This document shows positions 1 to 6,799 of a stretch of 55,629 nt of DNA, piece by piece. Every line of letters starts with the position of its first letter. The first letter of the stretch is position 1. This DNA comes from a virus, in IMG/VR virus record IMGVR_UViG_3300037247_000947, positions 1-55,629 of that record. One strand, written 5' to 3'. A program made the translations under genes and the position numbers. The notes below the pieces were generated by a model. That model was not told the origin of the DNA. It searched no databases and was given only the letters and a program-made list of their open reading frames with translations.

Positions 1-1
1 C

Positions 2-499
2 ATTTGTCACGACTTTGGTATCGCAGACCTCAAGGATGCTACCGTCCGAGTCGGTGCTGACGGCTGGTTTGCAAAGGCTTGGCAGGAGCTTAGGGACGAA
101 CTGCTTTATCAAATACTAAGATTGGCTTCCTTCGGCCCTGGCGTTCTCATCCTCTCTCATGAGAGATACAAGAAGGAAATCGTCAATCGTATGGCAACCG
201 AGAAGGCATCGATGGATGTTTCCAACAGTGTTTACAATGCCATCGGAGATGCCTGTTCGATGATACTACGAATGAGACTGGTAGATGGGGATGGCAAAGG
301 TCGTCTTCGGTGCCTTGCCTCTATGCCATCAGACTACGAGAACGTCAAGGACAATCTGGGAGTTATCCTTCCTCACTACCCCGATGGAGTAATCAAGTTC
401 AGGACTGAGGAACAGGCTGTTCAATCCCTGTTGGATTGTTTCGTAACAAAGAAAGTGAAGAAAGTCAAAAAAGCAAAAAGACGAGAAAGGAGAAACTAA
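2..499 (+). CDS. Sak4-like/AAA_24 ATPase, C-terminal part (start lies outside the left edge)
   Basis: The frame is already open at base 2 and gives about 165 residues. The stretch FGPGVLILSHE (residues 44-54) resembles the beta strand and sensor region after Walker B in the RecA-fold ATPases that phages use for recombination (Sak4/AAA_24 family). The protein ends in a Lys/Arg-rich tail. The last gene of the window carries the Walker A motif and stops right at a Walker-B-like MWVID, so both pieces are probably one gene across a circular join. The next gene follows after one base, using an AAAGGAGAAACTAAA ribosome binding site. The family is a fairly sure call; the exact recombination role is inferred from family and neighbours. 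Confidence 0.7.
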   Translation: MCHDFGIADLKDATVRVGADGWFAKAWQELRDELLYQILRLASFGPGVLILSHERYKKEIVNRMATEKASMDVSNSVYNAIGDACSMILRMRLVDGDGKGRLRCLASMPSDYENVKDNLGVILPHYPDGVIKFRTEEQAVQSLLDCFVTKKVKKVKKAKRRERRN

Positions 500-500
500 A

Positions 501-866
501 ATGAAATGGTTGACACCAAAACAAATAGAGAGACGTGCACAAAAGTCAATGAAGGAAGCCTTGTTGGTTTCAATAGCGCATCACCAACAGATTGTCAGCT
601 CTACACTCAAGGAATTTTTTGCTGGCGTAGCCGCCGACAAGACATCAATCTCAGCAGACTTTTGTGGATTGTGCCAAAGGATGGAGAGATGTGAAGATTG
701 TCCATTGCATAGCCAGAGTGACTGCTGTGAAGAATGGAGAGCAATCCGAAGTGCAATTACTAACTTATTTGTTGGTGATGGTTCTTGGCCAAAAGTTATC
801 AGAGATGAGAGAACAATGATTAGACGACTCAAAGAAGAATTGAGGATAGTTAAGAAAGGAGGTTAA
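501..866 (+). CDS. Cysteine-rich hypothetical protein
   Basis: A 121-residue protein that I do not recognise as a named family. Its centre (about residues 55-77) holds six cysteines in a pattern like CGLCQRMERCEDCP followed by CCEEW, which suggests a bound metal ion. The ends are Lys/Arg-rich helices. It begins one base after the ATPase with an almost perfect Shine-Dalgarno sequence and is probably co-transcribed with it. A role in DNA metabolism is only guilt by association. Confidence 0.7.
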   Translation: MKWLTPKQIERRAQKSMKEALLVSIAHHQQIVSSTLKEFFAGVAADKTSISADFCGLCQRMERCEDCPLHSQSDCCEEWRAIRSAITNLFVGDGSWPKVIRDERTMIRRLKEELRIVKKGG

Positions 867-897
867 GCAATCCGTAAGCCTTGTATGAATCGTAACC

Positions 898-913
898 GTA
901 AATTGCAATTTAC
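898..913. promoter_or_regulatory. Perfect 16-bp palindrome in front of the ssDNA-binding gene
   Basis: GTAAATTGCAATTTAC reads the same on both strands. It lies in the 66-base gap before the DUF669-like gene, about 20 bases from its start codon. A dyad of this size is typical of a dimeric repressor site, but it could also be a short RNA hairpin. There is no evidence for the binding protein. Confidence 0.45.
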
Positions 914-932
914 TAACTAAGGAGAAACTAAA

Positions 933-1574
933 ATGCCACAGAAGAAAGCAAAGAAAGCAGTAAGGAGAAACACCCCACAACAGGGAGGTCATCCTCGTGC
1001 AAGTACCAAAGCCACCTTGGACGACTTCATCAAAAATGGTAAACCAGTCAGAGGTTTTAGCAATCTTGACTCCGGTACTTACGACGGCTACATCAAAGCC
1101 GGTTCTGCCCTTCTCGACCAGAAGGCAGATGGTGGTGACCGTTGCACAATGACCCTTGTAACAGAGGTACCCGACAAGGATGGAAATCTTGTTGAAAAGG
1201 AGCAAAGAAAACGTGACGACCTATCAACACAGTTTGGCTACAACCTCCTCCTCGGTGATTTGGCAAACATGGATTTTCCAGTACCAACAACGAGGGCCGA
1301 GCTTGGTCAGATGCTCTCCGAGACTGACAATCTAAAGATAAAGTTCTGGGTAGGTAAGCCACAGGATGAGTTTCCACCGAAGGTACGCATCAATGAGTTG
1401 CTCGAAGACCAGGGAAGTAGTCCTGCCTCATCTGATGAGCCTACAGTAACCAAGGCAGCAATTGACGCAATGAGTGACGATACGAAGGTAGCCTTGGCAG
1501 AGGAGTATGGTATTGACCATGCTAAACTGGATTGGGACGAGCTGGACAAAGAACTCTACAACCTTGCCGGATAG
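933..1574 (+). CDS. DUF669-like single-stranded-DNA-binding protein
   Basis: 213 residues with a basic N-terminus, a beta-rich core (about 30-150) containing GFSNLDSGTYDGYI, and an acidic, low-complexity C-terminal third ending DWDELDKELYNLAG. This layout and the position directly after a Sak4-like ATPase match phage DUF669 proteins, which act as ssDNA-binding partners in replication and recombination. The acidic tail resembles the partner-recruiting tail of SSB proteins. The start is set by an AAGGAGAAACTAAAATG leader. Identity rests on pattern and neighbourhood; a different OB-fold protein is possible. Confidence 0.55.
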   Translation: MPQKKAKKAVRRNTPQQGGHPRASTKATLDDFIKNGKPVRGFSNLDSGTYDGYIKAGSALLDQKADGGDRCTMTLVTEVPDKDGNLVEKEQRKRDDLSTQFGYNLLLGDLANMDFPVPTTRAELGQMLSETDNLKIKFWVGKPQDEFPPKVRINELLEDQGSSPASSDEPTVTKAAIDAMSDDTKVALAEEYGIDHAKLDWDELDKELYNLAG

Positions 1575-1594
1575 ACACCCTCCTTTCTGTAGCC

Positions 1595-1643
1595 GGCCAG
1601 CCGTACAGCCGGACTAAAAACAGGTGAAATTCCTGTGCTGGCC
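1595..1643 (+). ncRNA. Candidate structured leader element with two exclusive folds
   Basis: In the 96-base gap ahead of the next small gene, GGCCAGC (1595-1601) pairs perfectly with GCTGGCC (1637-1643). ACAGG (1620-1624) pairs with CCTGT (1632-1636) directly beside it, around a 7-base loop. A competing stem, CCGGC (1593-1597) with GCCGG (1608-1612), cannot coexist with the outer helix. The stretch from AGGTGAAATTCCT on vaguely recalls the core of cobalamin riboswitches, but the rest of that consensus is absent. It may control the 69-residue protein downstream or be a transcription attenuator. Confidence 0.4.
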
Positions 1644-1670
1644 TTTCAAATTTTAGTAAGGGAATTGACT

Positions 1671-1880
1671 ATGAAAAATGTGAGAGTAAAAGCATGTGAA
1701 GGTTGTAGTGGTGATTGGTGGGATTACGGGATTTTTGAAGGAAGAAGCCGGCTTATGGGCATTGTGCCGCATTCCAAACTTTGGCAAACAAAAGAAGCGG
1801 CTATCCGAAATGCCAAAGCTATGGCCAAACGTATCGGCATATCCTTCGACCCCGAAATTATAAAGCAACATGGTTGTTGA
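1671..1880 (+). CDS. Small hypothetical protein
   Basis: A 69-residue protein beginning MKNVRVKACEGC. The chosen ATG has an AAGGGA ribosome binding site; the same frame also contains an upstream GTG inside the structured leader, which is less likely. It has an ACEGCSGDWWDYGIF segment and a helical end rich in Lys/Ala (KEAAIRNAKAMAKRIGI), like small phage proteins of the DUF2188 kind, but I cannot assign it. It is flanked on both sides by RNA-structured gaps. Confidence 0.6.
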   Translation: MKNVRVKACEGCSGDWWDYGIFEGRSRLMGIVPHSKLWQTKEAAIRNAKAMAKRIGISFDPEIIKQHGC

Positions 1881-1893
1881 AAATTGAATATTT

Positions 1894-2038
1894 GATGCTG
1901 GCAGTGGCATGGTCGCCAAGTAAGTCGAGCAGTTGCATAAGACTGTTTGGCTCGTTCAGATTTGAAGCTGAAGGCTGAGCAGCAGCTATGAATAATCTGC
2001 ACGGTAGCTTATTGTAGTACCAACTGCCTGCCAGCATC
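1894..2038 (+). ncRNA. Candidate 145-nt structured RNA with 11-bp closing stem
   Basis: The 176-base space between two genes has no plausible ORF but folds well by eye. GATGCTGGCAG (1894-1904) is perfectly complementary to CTGCCAGCATC (2028-2038). Immediately inside, GCAGTTG (1929-1935) matches CAACTGC (2021-2027), and TGGC/GCCA (1905-1908/1915-1918) makes a side hairpin, giving a three-way junction. Further inside are TTCAG/CTGAA (1955-1959/1968-1972) and AGCTA/TAGCT (1984-1988/2005-2009). A short T-run follows. It matches no RNA class I can name. It could be a regulatory leader for the next gene or a stand-alone RNA. Confidence 0.5.
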
Positions 2039-2056
2039 TTTTTAGGAATCATAATT

Positions 2057-2350
2057 ATGGCTAAACGCAAAATACACTCGCATACCTTCAATGGCAAGAA
2101 GTATCAAGTCATCGAGACCGCTGAGATTGATGGTATTTTCGATGGAGCAGGGAAGACTATCACTATCCTCTGTGGAGCTGACAATGTCCGTACCCTTGGC
2201 TCAGCCCTCGAAGAGGGTCTTCATGCTATGAACATACCTGATAGATATCTCCACAAGCCAGAGAGAAGTACTAAAACTGGTGAAAGTATAAGCAAGGTTG
2301 ATGACTTGGCTCGTTTCATTTGGCGTCTTGGATATAGGAGAACAAAATGA
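2057..2350 (+). CDS. Zincin-like phage protein with degenerate HExxH motif
   Basis: 97 residues. The segment ALEEGLHAM followed by DDLARFIWRLGYRR at the C-terminus follows the outline of small phage/prophage zincin-like proteins whose helix normally reads HExLHA and whose end reads (A)RxLWRLGYR. Here the first histidine is replaced by glutamate (EEGLH), so metal-dependent peptidase activity is doubtful. It overlaps the methyltransferase start by ATGA and so is co-translated with it. Family membership is from memory and moderate at best. Confidence 0.45.
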   Translation: MAKRKIHSHTFNGKKYQVIETAEIDGIFDGAGKTITILCGADNVRTLGSALEEGLHAMNIPDRYLHKPERSTKTGESISKVDDLARFIWRLGYRRTK

Positions 2351-3054
2351 CCAAATCACGCATCATCCACGGAGACTGTCTTGCCGTCTTGCCAACCTTG
2401 CCCAAGGCTAAGATGATATTTGCAGACCCTCCTGACAATATCGGAGCTAAATATGAAGGGTATAATGATAGCTTTAGTAGTGGCTATCAATATCTTCTTC
2501 GGCAAACAATAAATCTTGGAGCAGTGGGAGCTAAGATTTTTTGGTTAAGCTACAATGCCCACTATCATTCAGACATATACCTTAACTCAGAGCTATATGA
2601 TTCTCGTCAATTCATCTGGCGATTCACCTTCGGTCAGCATCGTCAGCTTGACTGCGGCAATGGCTACCGCCCTCTCCTGCGCATCATGCAGAAAGGTGCT
2701 TCCATATATCCTGCCTCAATCCGTGTTCCCTCAGCCCGCCAACTAAAGTACCAGGACAAGCGCGCCAATCCCCGTGGGCGTGTCCCCGACGACGTATGGG
2801 AGTTCCCCCGCGTCTGTGGAACTTTCAAAGAGAAACGCCGCTGGGCTGTCAACCAACATCCTGAAGCTCTCATTGAGCGCATCGTCAAGTTCTCAACTCG
2901 CAAGGGAGACCTCGTGATAGACATGTTTGCCGGTTCGGGGACTGTTAATCGTGTCTGTCAAAAGTTAGGCCGTCCTTGTATTGGAATTGAAATCAGTCCA
3001 TACTATTGTCAGAAGATAGCTGAGGAAACAGGACTGAAGGTGGCTAAAGCATGA
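2347..3054 (+). CDS. DNA adenine/cytosine-N4 methyltransferase (N6_N4_Mtase type)
   Basis: 235 residues with the permuted order of amino-methyltransferases. HGDCL (8-12) and the catalytic motif IV DPPDN (27-31) come first, a variable central region (about 60-165) for target recognition follows, and the AdoMet-binding FAGSGT (194-199) is near the C-terminus. It transfers a methyl group from AdoMet to an exocyclic amino group of adenine or cytosine. No restriction partner is adjacent, so self-protection or regulation of phage DNA is likely. The catalytic motif DPPD instead of DPPY/W is slightly unusual. ATGA overlaps connect it to both neighbours. Confidence 0.85.
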   Translation: MTKSRIIHGDCLAVLPTLPKAKMIFADPPDNIGAKYEGYNDSFSSGYQYLLRQTINLGAVGAKIFWLSYNAHYHSDIYLNSELYDSRQFIWRFTFGQHRQLDCGNGYRPLLRIMQKGASIYPASIRVPSARQLKYQDKRANPRGRVPDDVWEFPRVCGTFKEKRRWAVNQHPEALIERIVKFSTRKGDLVIDMFAGSGTVNRVCQKLGRPCIGIEISPYYCQKIAEETGLKVAKA

Positions 3055-3353
3055 CCCAGGTAATAAACCTCAGAACCTATACCGGCAACGACTTCATCCT
3101 CATTGATCGCAGAACACCCTATGGCAATCCTTTCCCTATCAATGCCAAAACTACTCGTGCCGATAGCATCAGAAAATTCAGAGAATGGCTCGACGAGTGG
3201 GTCATCTATGGAAAGGAAGTCATCATCCGAGGACGAAGCAACAAATGGATAATCGAACACCTCGGAGACCTCAGAGAAGGCAAACTCGCCTGTTGGTGTG
3301 ATCCTCTCCCTTGCCATGGTCATATCTATGTTGAAATTCTGGAGAAGGTATGA
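3051..3353 (+). CDS. DUF4326 family protein
   Basis: 100 residues with the hallmarks of DUF4326: TPYGNPF near the N-terminus (22-28) and CWCDPLPCHG (81-90) near the C-terminus, where three cysteines and a histidine probably bind a metal. The family is common in phages and bacteria and has no settled biochemical function that I know of. Start and stop overlap the methyltransferase and the radical SAM gene by four bases, a tightly coupled trio. Confidence 0.85.
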   Translation: MTQVINLRTYTGNDFILIDRRTPYGNPFPINAKTTRADSIRKFREWLDEWVIYGKEVIIRGRSNKWIIEHLGDLREGKLACWCDPLPCHGHIYVEILEKV

Positions 3354-4036
3354 CCCGACTCCAACAGTTCAAAAAGCGAGGCATCGTTCAATCCTACTCA
3401 CTTGGCCCGTACAACAAGTACAATGAGACTGAGCAATGGATTAGGATAAGCGAAGGCTGTCCCAATCATTGTGGATTCTGCTATGAGCCAAGAAAGGAGA
3501 AAGTCTTTCCTGTTCCGAGGATCATCCGAAACAAAGTCAAGATTATGGATATGAATCTTCTATCCAAGCCCGTAGCTCTTGACATTATTACCCAACTTGG
3601 AAACTACCGAGTAGATAAAAAAGTAATATACTATGAGCTTGTCTGTGGTATTGACTGGCGATTTCTCACCCAGAACATTGCAGAGGCTCTAAAGTATTCT
3701 CGCTTCAAGAAAATTCGCTTGGCTTGGGACTTTGGCTTCTCTCAACAGCTCAAAATCAAAGATGCGCTCACCCTCTTACTCAAGACAGGGTACCGACCAA
3801 AGGACATCACTATCTTTATGATATGCAACTGGCGCATCTCCTATGCCGTCTGCCTTAGAAAGCTCTGGCTCTGTGGAATCTGGAACGTCAAGGTCGCCGA
3901 CTGTTATTTCGATGGTCAGACCTCGCCAAATATTGACCCTATAAGTTGGACAGCAGAGCAAATCAAAAGTTTTCGTCGCCGTGTCCGTAAGCAAAATCAA
4001 CTCGTCAACTTTGGTATAGACCCAGAGGCAAAATGA
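3350..4036 (+). CDS. Radical SAM-like protein
   Basis: 228 residues. Cys37, Cys41 and Cys44 form the CxxxCxxC signature (GCPNHCGFC) that holds the 4Fe-4S cluster cleaving AdoMet. The rest has alternating strands and helices like a partial TIM barrel, shorter than many family members. The substrate is unknown. It is translationally coupled to DUF4326 upstream and to an AAA+ ATPase downstream. Its first residues (MTRLQQFKK) are nearly identical to those of the next protein (MTRLEQFKK). Confidence 0.75.
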   Translation: MTRLQQFKKRGIVQSYSLGPYNKYNETEQWIRISEGCPNHCGFCYEPRKEKVFPVPRIIRNKVKIMDMNLLSKPVALDIITQLGNYRVDKKVIYYELVCGIDWRFLTQNIAEALKYSRFKKIRLAWDFGFSQQLKIKDALTLLLKTGYRPKDITIFMICNWRISYAVCLRKLWLCGIWNVKVADCYFDGQTSPNIDPISWTAEQIKSFRRRVRKQNQLVNFGIDPEAK

Positions 4037-5175
4037 CAAGATTAGAGCAATTTAAGAAAGTTTGCCAAAAGCACCTTGTCATAAAAGACACAACTTACAT
4101 AGACATAATCTTCGGAACCATCATGGCAAACCGTCTCGACTCAGACCCAGTATGGCTCTATCTCGTCGGCCCACCCTCATCCGGTAAAACAGTTGTCCTC
4201 CAGGCCCTTGCAGATACCGATGAAGCCATTCTCCGTGACGTCGTAACCCGTCCCTCTCTTATCTCCGGCTACATTGACAAGAAAACCAAAGTTGACAACT
4301 CCCTCATCCCTCTCCTCGATGGCAAGAATCTCATCATCAAAGACTTCACCACCATGCTCCAGATGCACTACAAAGACTTGAATGAAACCCTTGGTCTCCT
4401 CCGTGCTGCTTATGATGGTCGCTGCTGCTGGAGCTTTGGTGCCGGTCAAACAAAGGAGTATATCTCCAAATTCGGTGTCATTGCCGCAGTTACCAATGCC
4501 TTGGATGAACATCGCGGCGTCCTCGCCTCCCTCGGTGAACGCTTCGTCACCTACCGTATGCCGGACATCTCTGACTACGAAAAGTCTCGCCGTGCCCTCA
4601 AAGCAATGTCATGTCTTTCGACAAGTGGGCAGCGCCAGGAACTTGCCTCAGCCGCTATTACTATCCTTTCCTCCTCTCCCGAAATACCAGTACTTACCCA
4701 ACAGCAAATGCACTCTATCATCAAGATTGTTCAAGTTGCATCAAAAGCCTGTACCGCAGTTGTCAGAGACAAATATTCCAAATCAAAAGAACCTGAAATT
4801 CCTACTCCTCAACATCCCGCCCGAATGGCGAAAGAATTGGGAGACTTGGCGGTCGGAATTGCAATGGCCCGCAGCAAACCTCATATCACCAGGGATGAAA
4901 TCAAACTTATACAGCAGATGGCCCTCCACTCAATTACACTCAAGCGTATCAAGTTTCTCCACGTCTTACTCAATACCTATCCTGACTGGATAACTGTCAA
5001 TGATGTTTCCGAGGAGATGGGCTTTAGTGAAAACTCCGTTTCCCGCTGGTTTCAAGACCTCCTTCTCCTCAATATTGTCGAAAAACACATCGTATATTCA
5101 GGCCCAAAGTTGACAAAAACACATGAATTCCGCATACTCCAAGGCCAAATGTTGAAGCGAATCCTGTCAATCTAA
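4033..5175 (+). CDS. AAA+ ATPase with C-terminal winged helix, probable replication helicase/loader
   Basis: 380 residues. Walker A GPPSSGKT is at 46-53, a Walker-B-like strand NLIIKDF at 99-105, a sensor strand AAVTNAL at 151-157 and an arginine-finger-like GERF at 168-171. The C-terminal third (about 310-360) reads as a winged helix-turn-helix (WITVNDVSEEMGFSENSVS). ATP-driven remodelling of DNA or a helicase fits, and it ends the early operon. The Walker B position has Lys-Asp instead of two acids, so the exact class is uncertain. Confidence 0.65.
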   Translation: MTRLEQFKKVCQKHLVIKDTTYIDIIFGTIMANRLDSDPVWLYLVGPPSSGKTVVLQALADTDEAILRDVVTRPSLISGYIDKKTKVDNSLIPLLDGKNLIIKDFTTMLQMHYKDLNETLGLLRAAYDGRCCWSFGAGQTKEYISKFGVIAAVTNALDEHRGVLASLGERFVTYRMPDISDYEKSRRALKAMSCLSTSGQRQELASAAITILSSSPEIPVLTQQQMHSIIKIVQVASKACTAVVRDKYSKSKEPEIPTPQHPARMAKELGDLAVGIAMARSKPHITRDEIKLIQQMALHSITLKRIKFLHVLLNTYPDWITVNDVSEEMGFSENSVSRWFQDLLLLNIVEKHIVYSGPKLTKTHEFRILQGQMLKRILSI

Positions 5176-5222
5176 ATATAGGATTTTGACGAAACCCCCC
5201 TCAGGGCCTAAAAACGCCATAA

Positions 5223-5304
5223 TTAACCAACTAACCATTTAGGGGGAGGACACCCTTTAAAAAAAAAGTCAGTGTTAGGGGGTGCAATGTGGTTAGATGG
5301 TTAA
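5223..5304. repeat. Inverted repeat between convergent operons
   Basis: TTAACCAACTAACCA (5223-5237) matches the reverse complement of TGGTTAGATGGTTAA (5290-5304) in 14 of 15 bases. Each arm itself contains two TAACCA-like units. The 52 bases between include a run of nine A (nine T on the minus strand). It occupies the gap where plus-strand early genes and minus-strand small genes converge, so a two-way transcription terminator or an iteron-like protein/origin site are both possible. Confidence 0.45.
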
Positions 5305-5326
5305 ATACAAGAAAGAGGGAGGCGAC

Positions 5327-5521
5327 TCAGTGTTGCACAATATCATCACTAAGCGGAACAAAACATTGGGACATACTAATAGGAAGTCCTTTCGCATTGT
5401 TCCAACCGATAGTGGTATATATCCAGCCACCAATAACTCGTCTAACTGAGATAGTGAAGGAAGCATCTTCAATTTTTCTAGATTCATGTAACTTCATCTC
5501 AACAAGTTCTCTTGCAGTCAT
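5327..5521 (-). CDS. Small hypothetical protein
   Basis: 64 residues beginning MTARELVEMKLHE, with a GGWIYTTIGW segment that suggests a compact beta sheet. An overlapping frame of equal length was set aside because this one has the GAAAGGAAA ribosome binding site seen throughout this minus-strand cluster. Unrecognised. It is the last gene of the cluster before the convergent operon. Confidence 0.6.
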   Translation of the reverse strand: MTARELVEMKLHESRKIEDASFTISVRRVIGGWIYTTIGWNNAKGLPISMSQCFVPLSDDIVQH

Positions 5522-5544
5522 AATCTATTTCCTTTCAAAAGTGT

Positions 5545-5597
5545 AGGCGGCCCCACCTTTTGACGGGATCGGAGGAGGAGGGTAGATGGGGCCGCCT
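5545..5597 (-). promoter_or_regulatory. Leader hairpin with perfect 11-bp stem
   Basis: AGGCGGCCCCA (5545-5555) pairs with TGGGGCCGCCT (5587-5597) around a 31-base loop. On the minus-strand transcript it sits between two genes and ends about 10 bases before the ribosome binding site of the next. The loop is CCTCC-rich, complementary in type to GGAGG ribosome binding sites. It might stabilise the mRNA or control translation. There is no T-run, so it is not a simple terminator. Confidence 0.6.
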
Positions 5598-5622
5598 GTT
5601 GTGAAGGAGGAGAGTGGTTCAT

Positions 5623-5868
5623 TTAACTTTGTATTATACCTACTCCTATTGCCGCAAAGATGTAAGCAGGGATTATTCCCACCTCACAGAACACAGCGCG
5701 TATAATGCCCCAGACAACAGCAGAATTATCAATACCCCAATTCTCTATTGCCGACATGATTCCACCATAGAGCATTACAAACAGGGACAGCCATATACCA
5801 AGGGCAATACTGGCCAAGATTATGACTACACCTCCAACTACTTTGAAAACATTTTGTAAATCATTCAT
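5623..5868 (-). CDS. Small membrane protein
   Basis: 81 residues starting MNDLQNVFKVV. The internal ATG is chosen because the AAAGGAAAAGAG just ahead is its ribosome binding site. Two hydrophobic helices (about 8-35 and 50-78) separated by a short polar loop predict an inner-membrane protein. Size would suit a holin, but there is no lysis gene next to it, so this is only a possibility. Confidence 0.65.
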   Translation of the reverse strand: MNDLQNVFKVVGGVVIILASIALGIWLSLFVMLYGGIMSAIENWGIDNSAVVWGIIRAVFCEVGIIPAYIFAAIGVGIIQS

Positions 5869-5882
5869 CTCTTTTCCTTTCA

Positions 5883-6224
5883 CTATTTAGTTTTCTGTTT
5901 TTGCTCCTTGCGTTTCTGATTCAGTGCGAGGAGTTTCTTGTAGAACCGTCTTGGCTCGTTAGTATAATCGTATGTCATATTTTCACAGCTAAACTGTTTG
6001 CCGACAAATTTGCCTGGACAGTTGCAACATCCTTCATCGTTTTGCTGCGTCGCATACTCACAGAAAAAACATAAAGCTGCTATTTCCAAGCAACGATGTT
6101 CCAGACACCACTTGTGTTTCAAGGCAGCAATGCACTGGATGGGGGATTCGTCAAGTTCTTTTATTATCCACTTCCACTGCCTAAGACACAACACCCATGC
6201 TTGATTCAATGTTAATTTCTTCAT
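5883..6224 (-). CDS. Cysteine-rich protein, paralogue of the next gene upstream
   Basis: 113 residues from the ATG that follows a GAAAGGAAA site. A central FFCEYATQQ segment with CCNCPG after it matches WFCEYGSQQ and CQYCPL in the 6239-6556 protein. N-terminal helices with conserved Trp are shared too. The spaced cysteines predict a zinc-binding fold. Tandem paralogues imply local duplication and divergence. Function unknown. Confidence 0.65.
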   Translation of the reverse strand: MKKLTLNQAWVLCLRQWKWIIKELDESPIQCIAALKHKWCLEHRCLEIAALCFFCEYATQQNDEGCCNCPGKFVGKQFSCENMTYDYTNEPRRFYKKLLALNQKRKEQKQKTK

Positions 6225-6238
6225 CTTACTTTCCTTTC

Positions 6239-6556
6239 TCACTTACATTGTTTTATTTGTGCCAAGAACAGCTTGGCGTATTTCTTGCGGGTCTTGGGTG
6301 CTTTGGTACAACTCCATTTGCCATAGTAGCTTTTGCCACAGAGCATATCAAGTTTTTTGATAAGAGGGCAATATTGACAGGTACATCCATTGTACTTTTC
6401 TACTTGCTGTGAACCATACTCGCAAAACCAACAGTCATTGTATGTGTAATCGTATTCTACCCACTTAGGCCAATCCTCCTTCTTCTTCCCTGTCTTTGCC
6501 AGCCACGTCCAAAGCTCAATACAAAGTTCAATTGCTTTCTTTCTCGTCAACTTCAT
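6239..6556 (-). CDS. Cysteine-rich protein, tandem paralogue
   Basis: 105 residues from the ATG at 6556; a TTG two codons earlier overlaps the leader and was not used. The N-terminal segment KKAIELCIELWTWL is helical. The centre has CWFCEYGSQQ and CTCQYCPL, the same metal-knuckle arrangement as its downstream neighbour. It probably arose by tandem duplication. Ribosome binding site AAGGAGAAATTGAAA. No function can be given. Confidence 0.65.
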   Translation of the reverse strand: MKLTRKKAIELCIELWTWLAKTGKKKEDWPKWVEYDYTYNDCWFCEYGSQQVEKYNGCTCQYCPLIKKLDMLCGKSYYGKWSCTKAPKTRKKYAKLFLAQIKQCK

Positions 6557-6571
6557 TTTCAATTTCTCCTT

Positions 6572-6799
6572 TCAATCAATAAAGTCCTGATTTCCAACAT
6601 AAACAATCTTCCTCCCTACCTTCTTAAATACCTCCTTGCACCACCCACAGAACCAGTCATCCCGCCACAACCTGCGAATGATATTGTGATTGCTACACAT
6701 GGGACACTGGGAGCGACAAACAAAAGCCTCCCTTTGGCTTGCCGTAAGCCCTCCTTTTAAGAAAGTACGTTTACGATCTTGTTCTTCTGTCTTTATCAT
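6572..6799 (-). CDS. Zinc-ribbon-like small protein
   Basis: 75 residues with two CxxC pairs (CPMCSNHN and CGWC, about residues 32-54) that resemble a zinc ribbon. The N-terminus is basic (EEQDRKRTFLKGG). It starts inside the end of the MT-A70 gene through an ATGA overlap, so both are translated from one message. Nucleic-acid or protein binding is likely but unproven. Confidence 0.65.
   Translation of the reverse strand: MIKTEEQDRKRTFLKGGLTASQREAFVCRSQCPMCSNHNIIRRLWRDDWFCGWCKEVFKKVGRKIVYVGNQDFID

Noticed and set aside
1595-1643. Cobalamin riboswitch
   Set aside because: Only a short stretch resembles the consensus; the flanking conserved boxes and gene context are missing.
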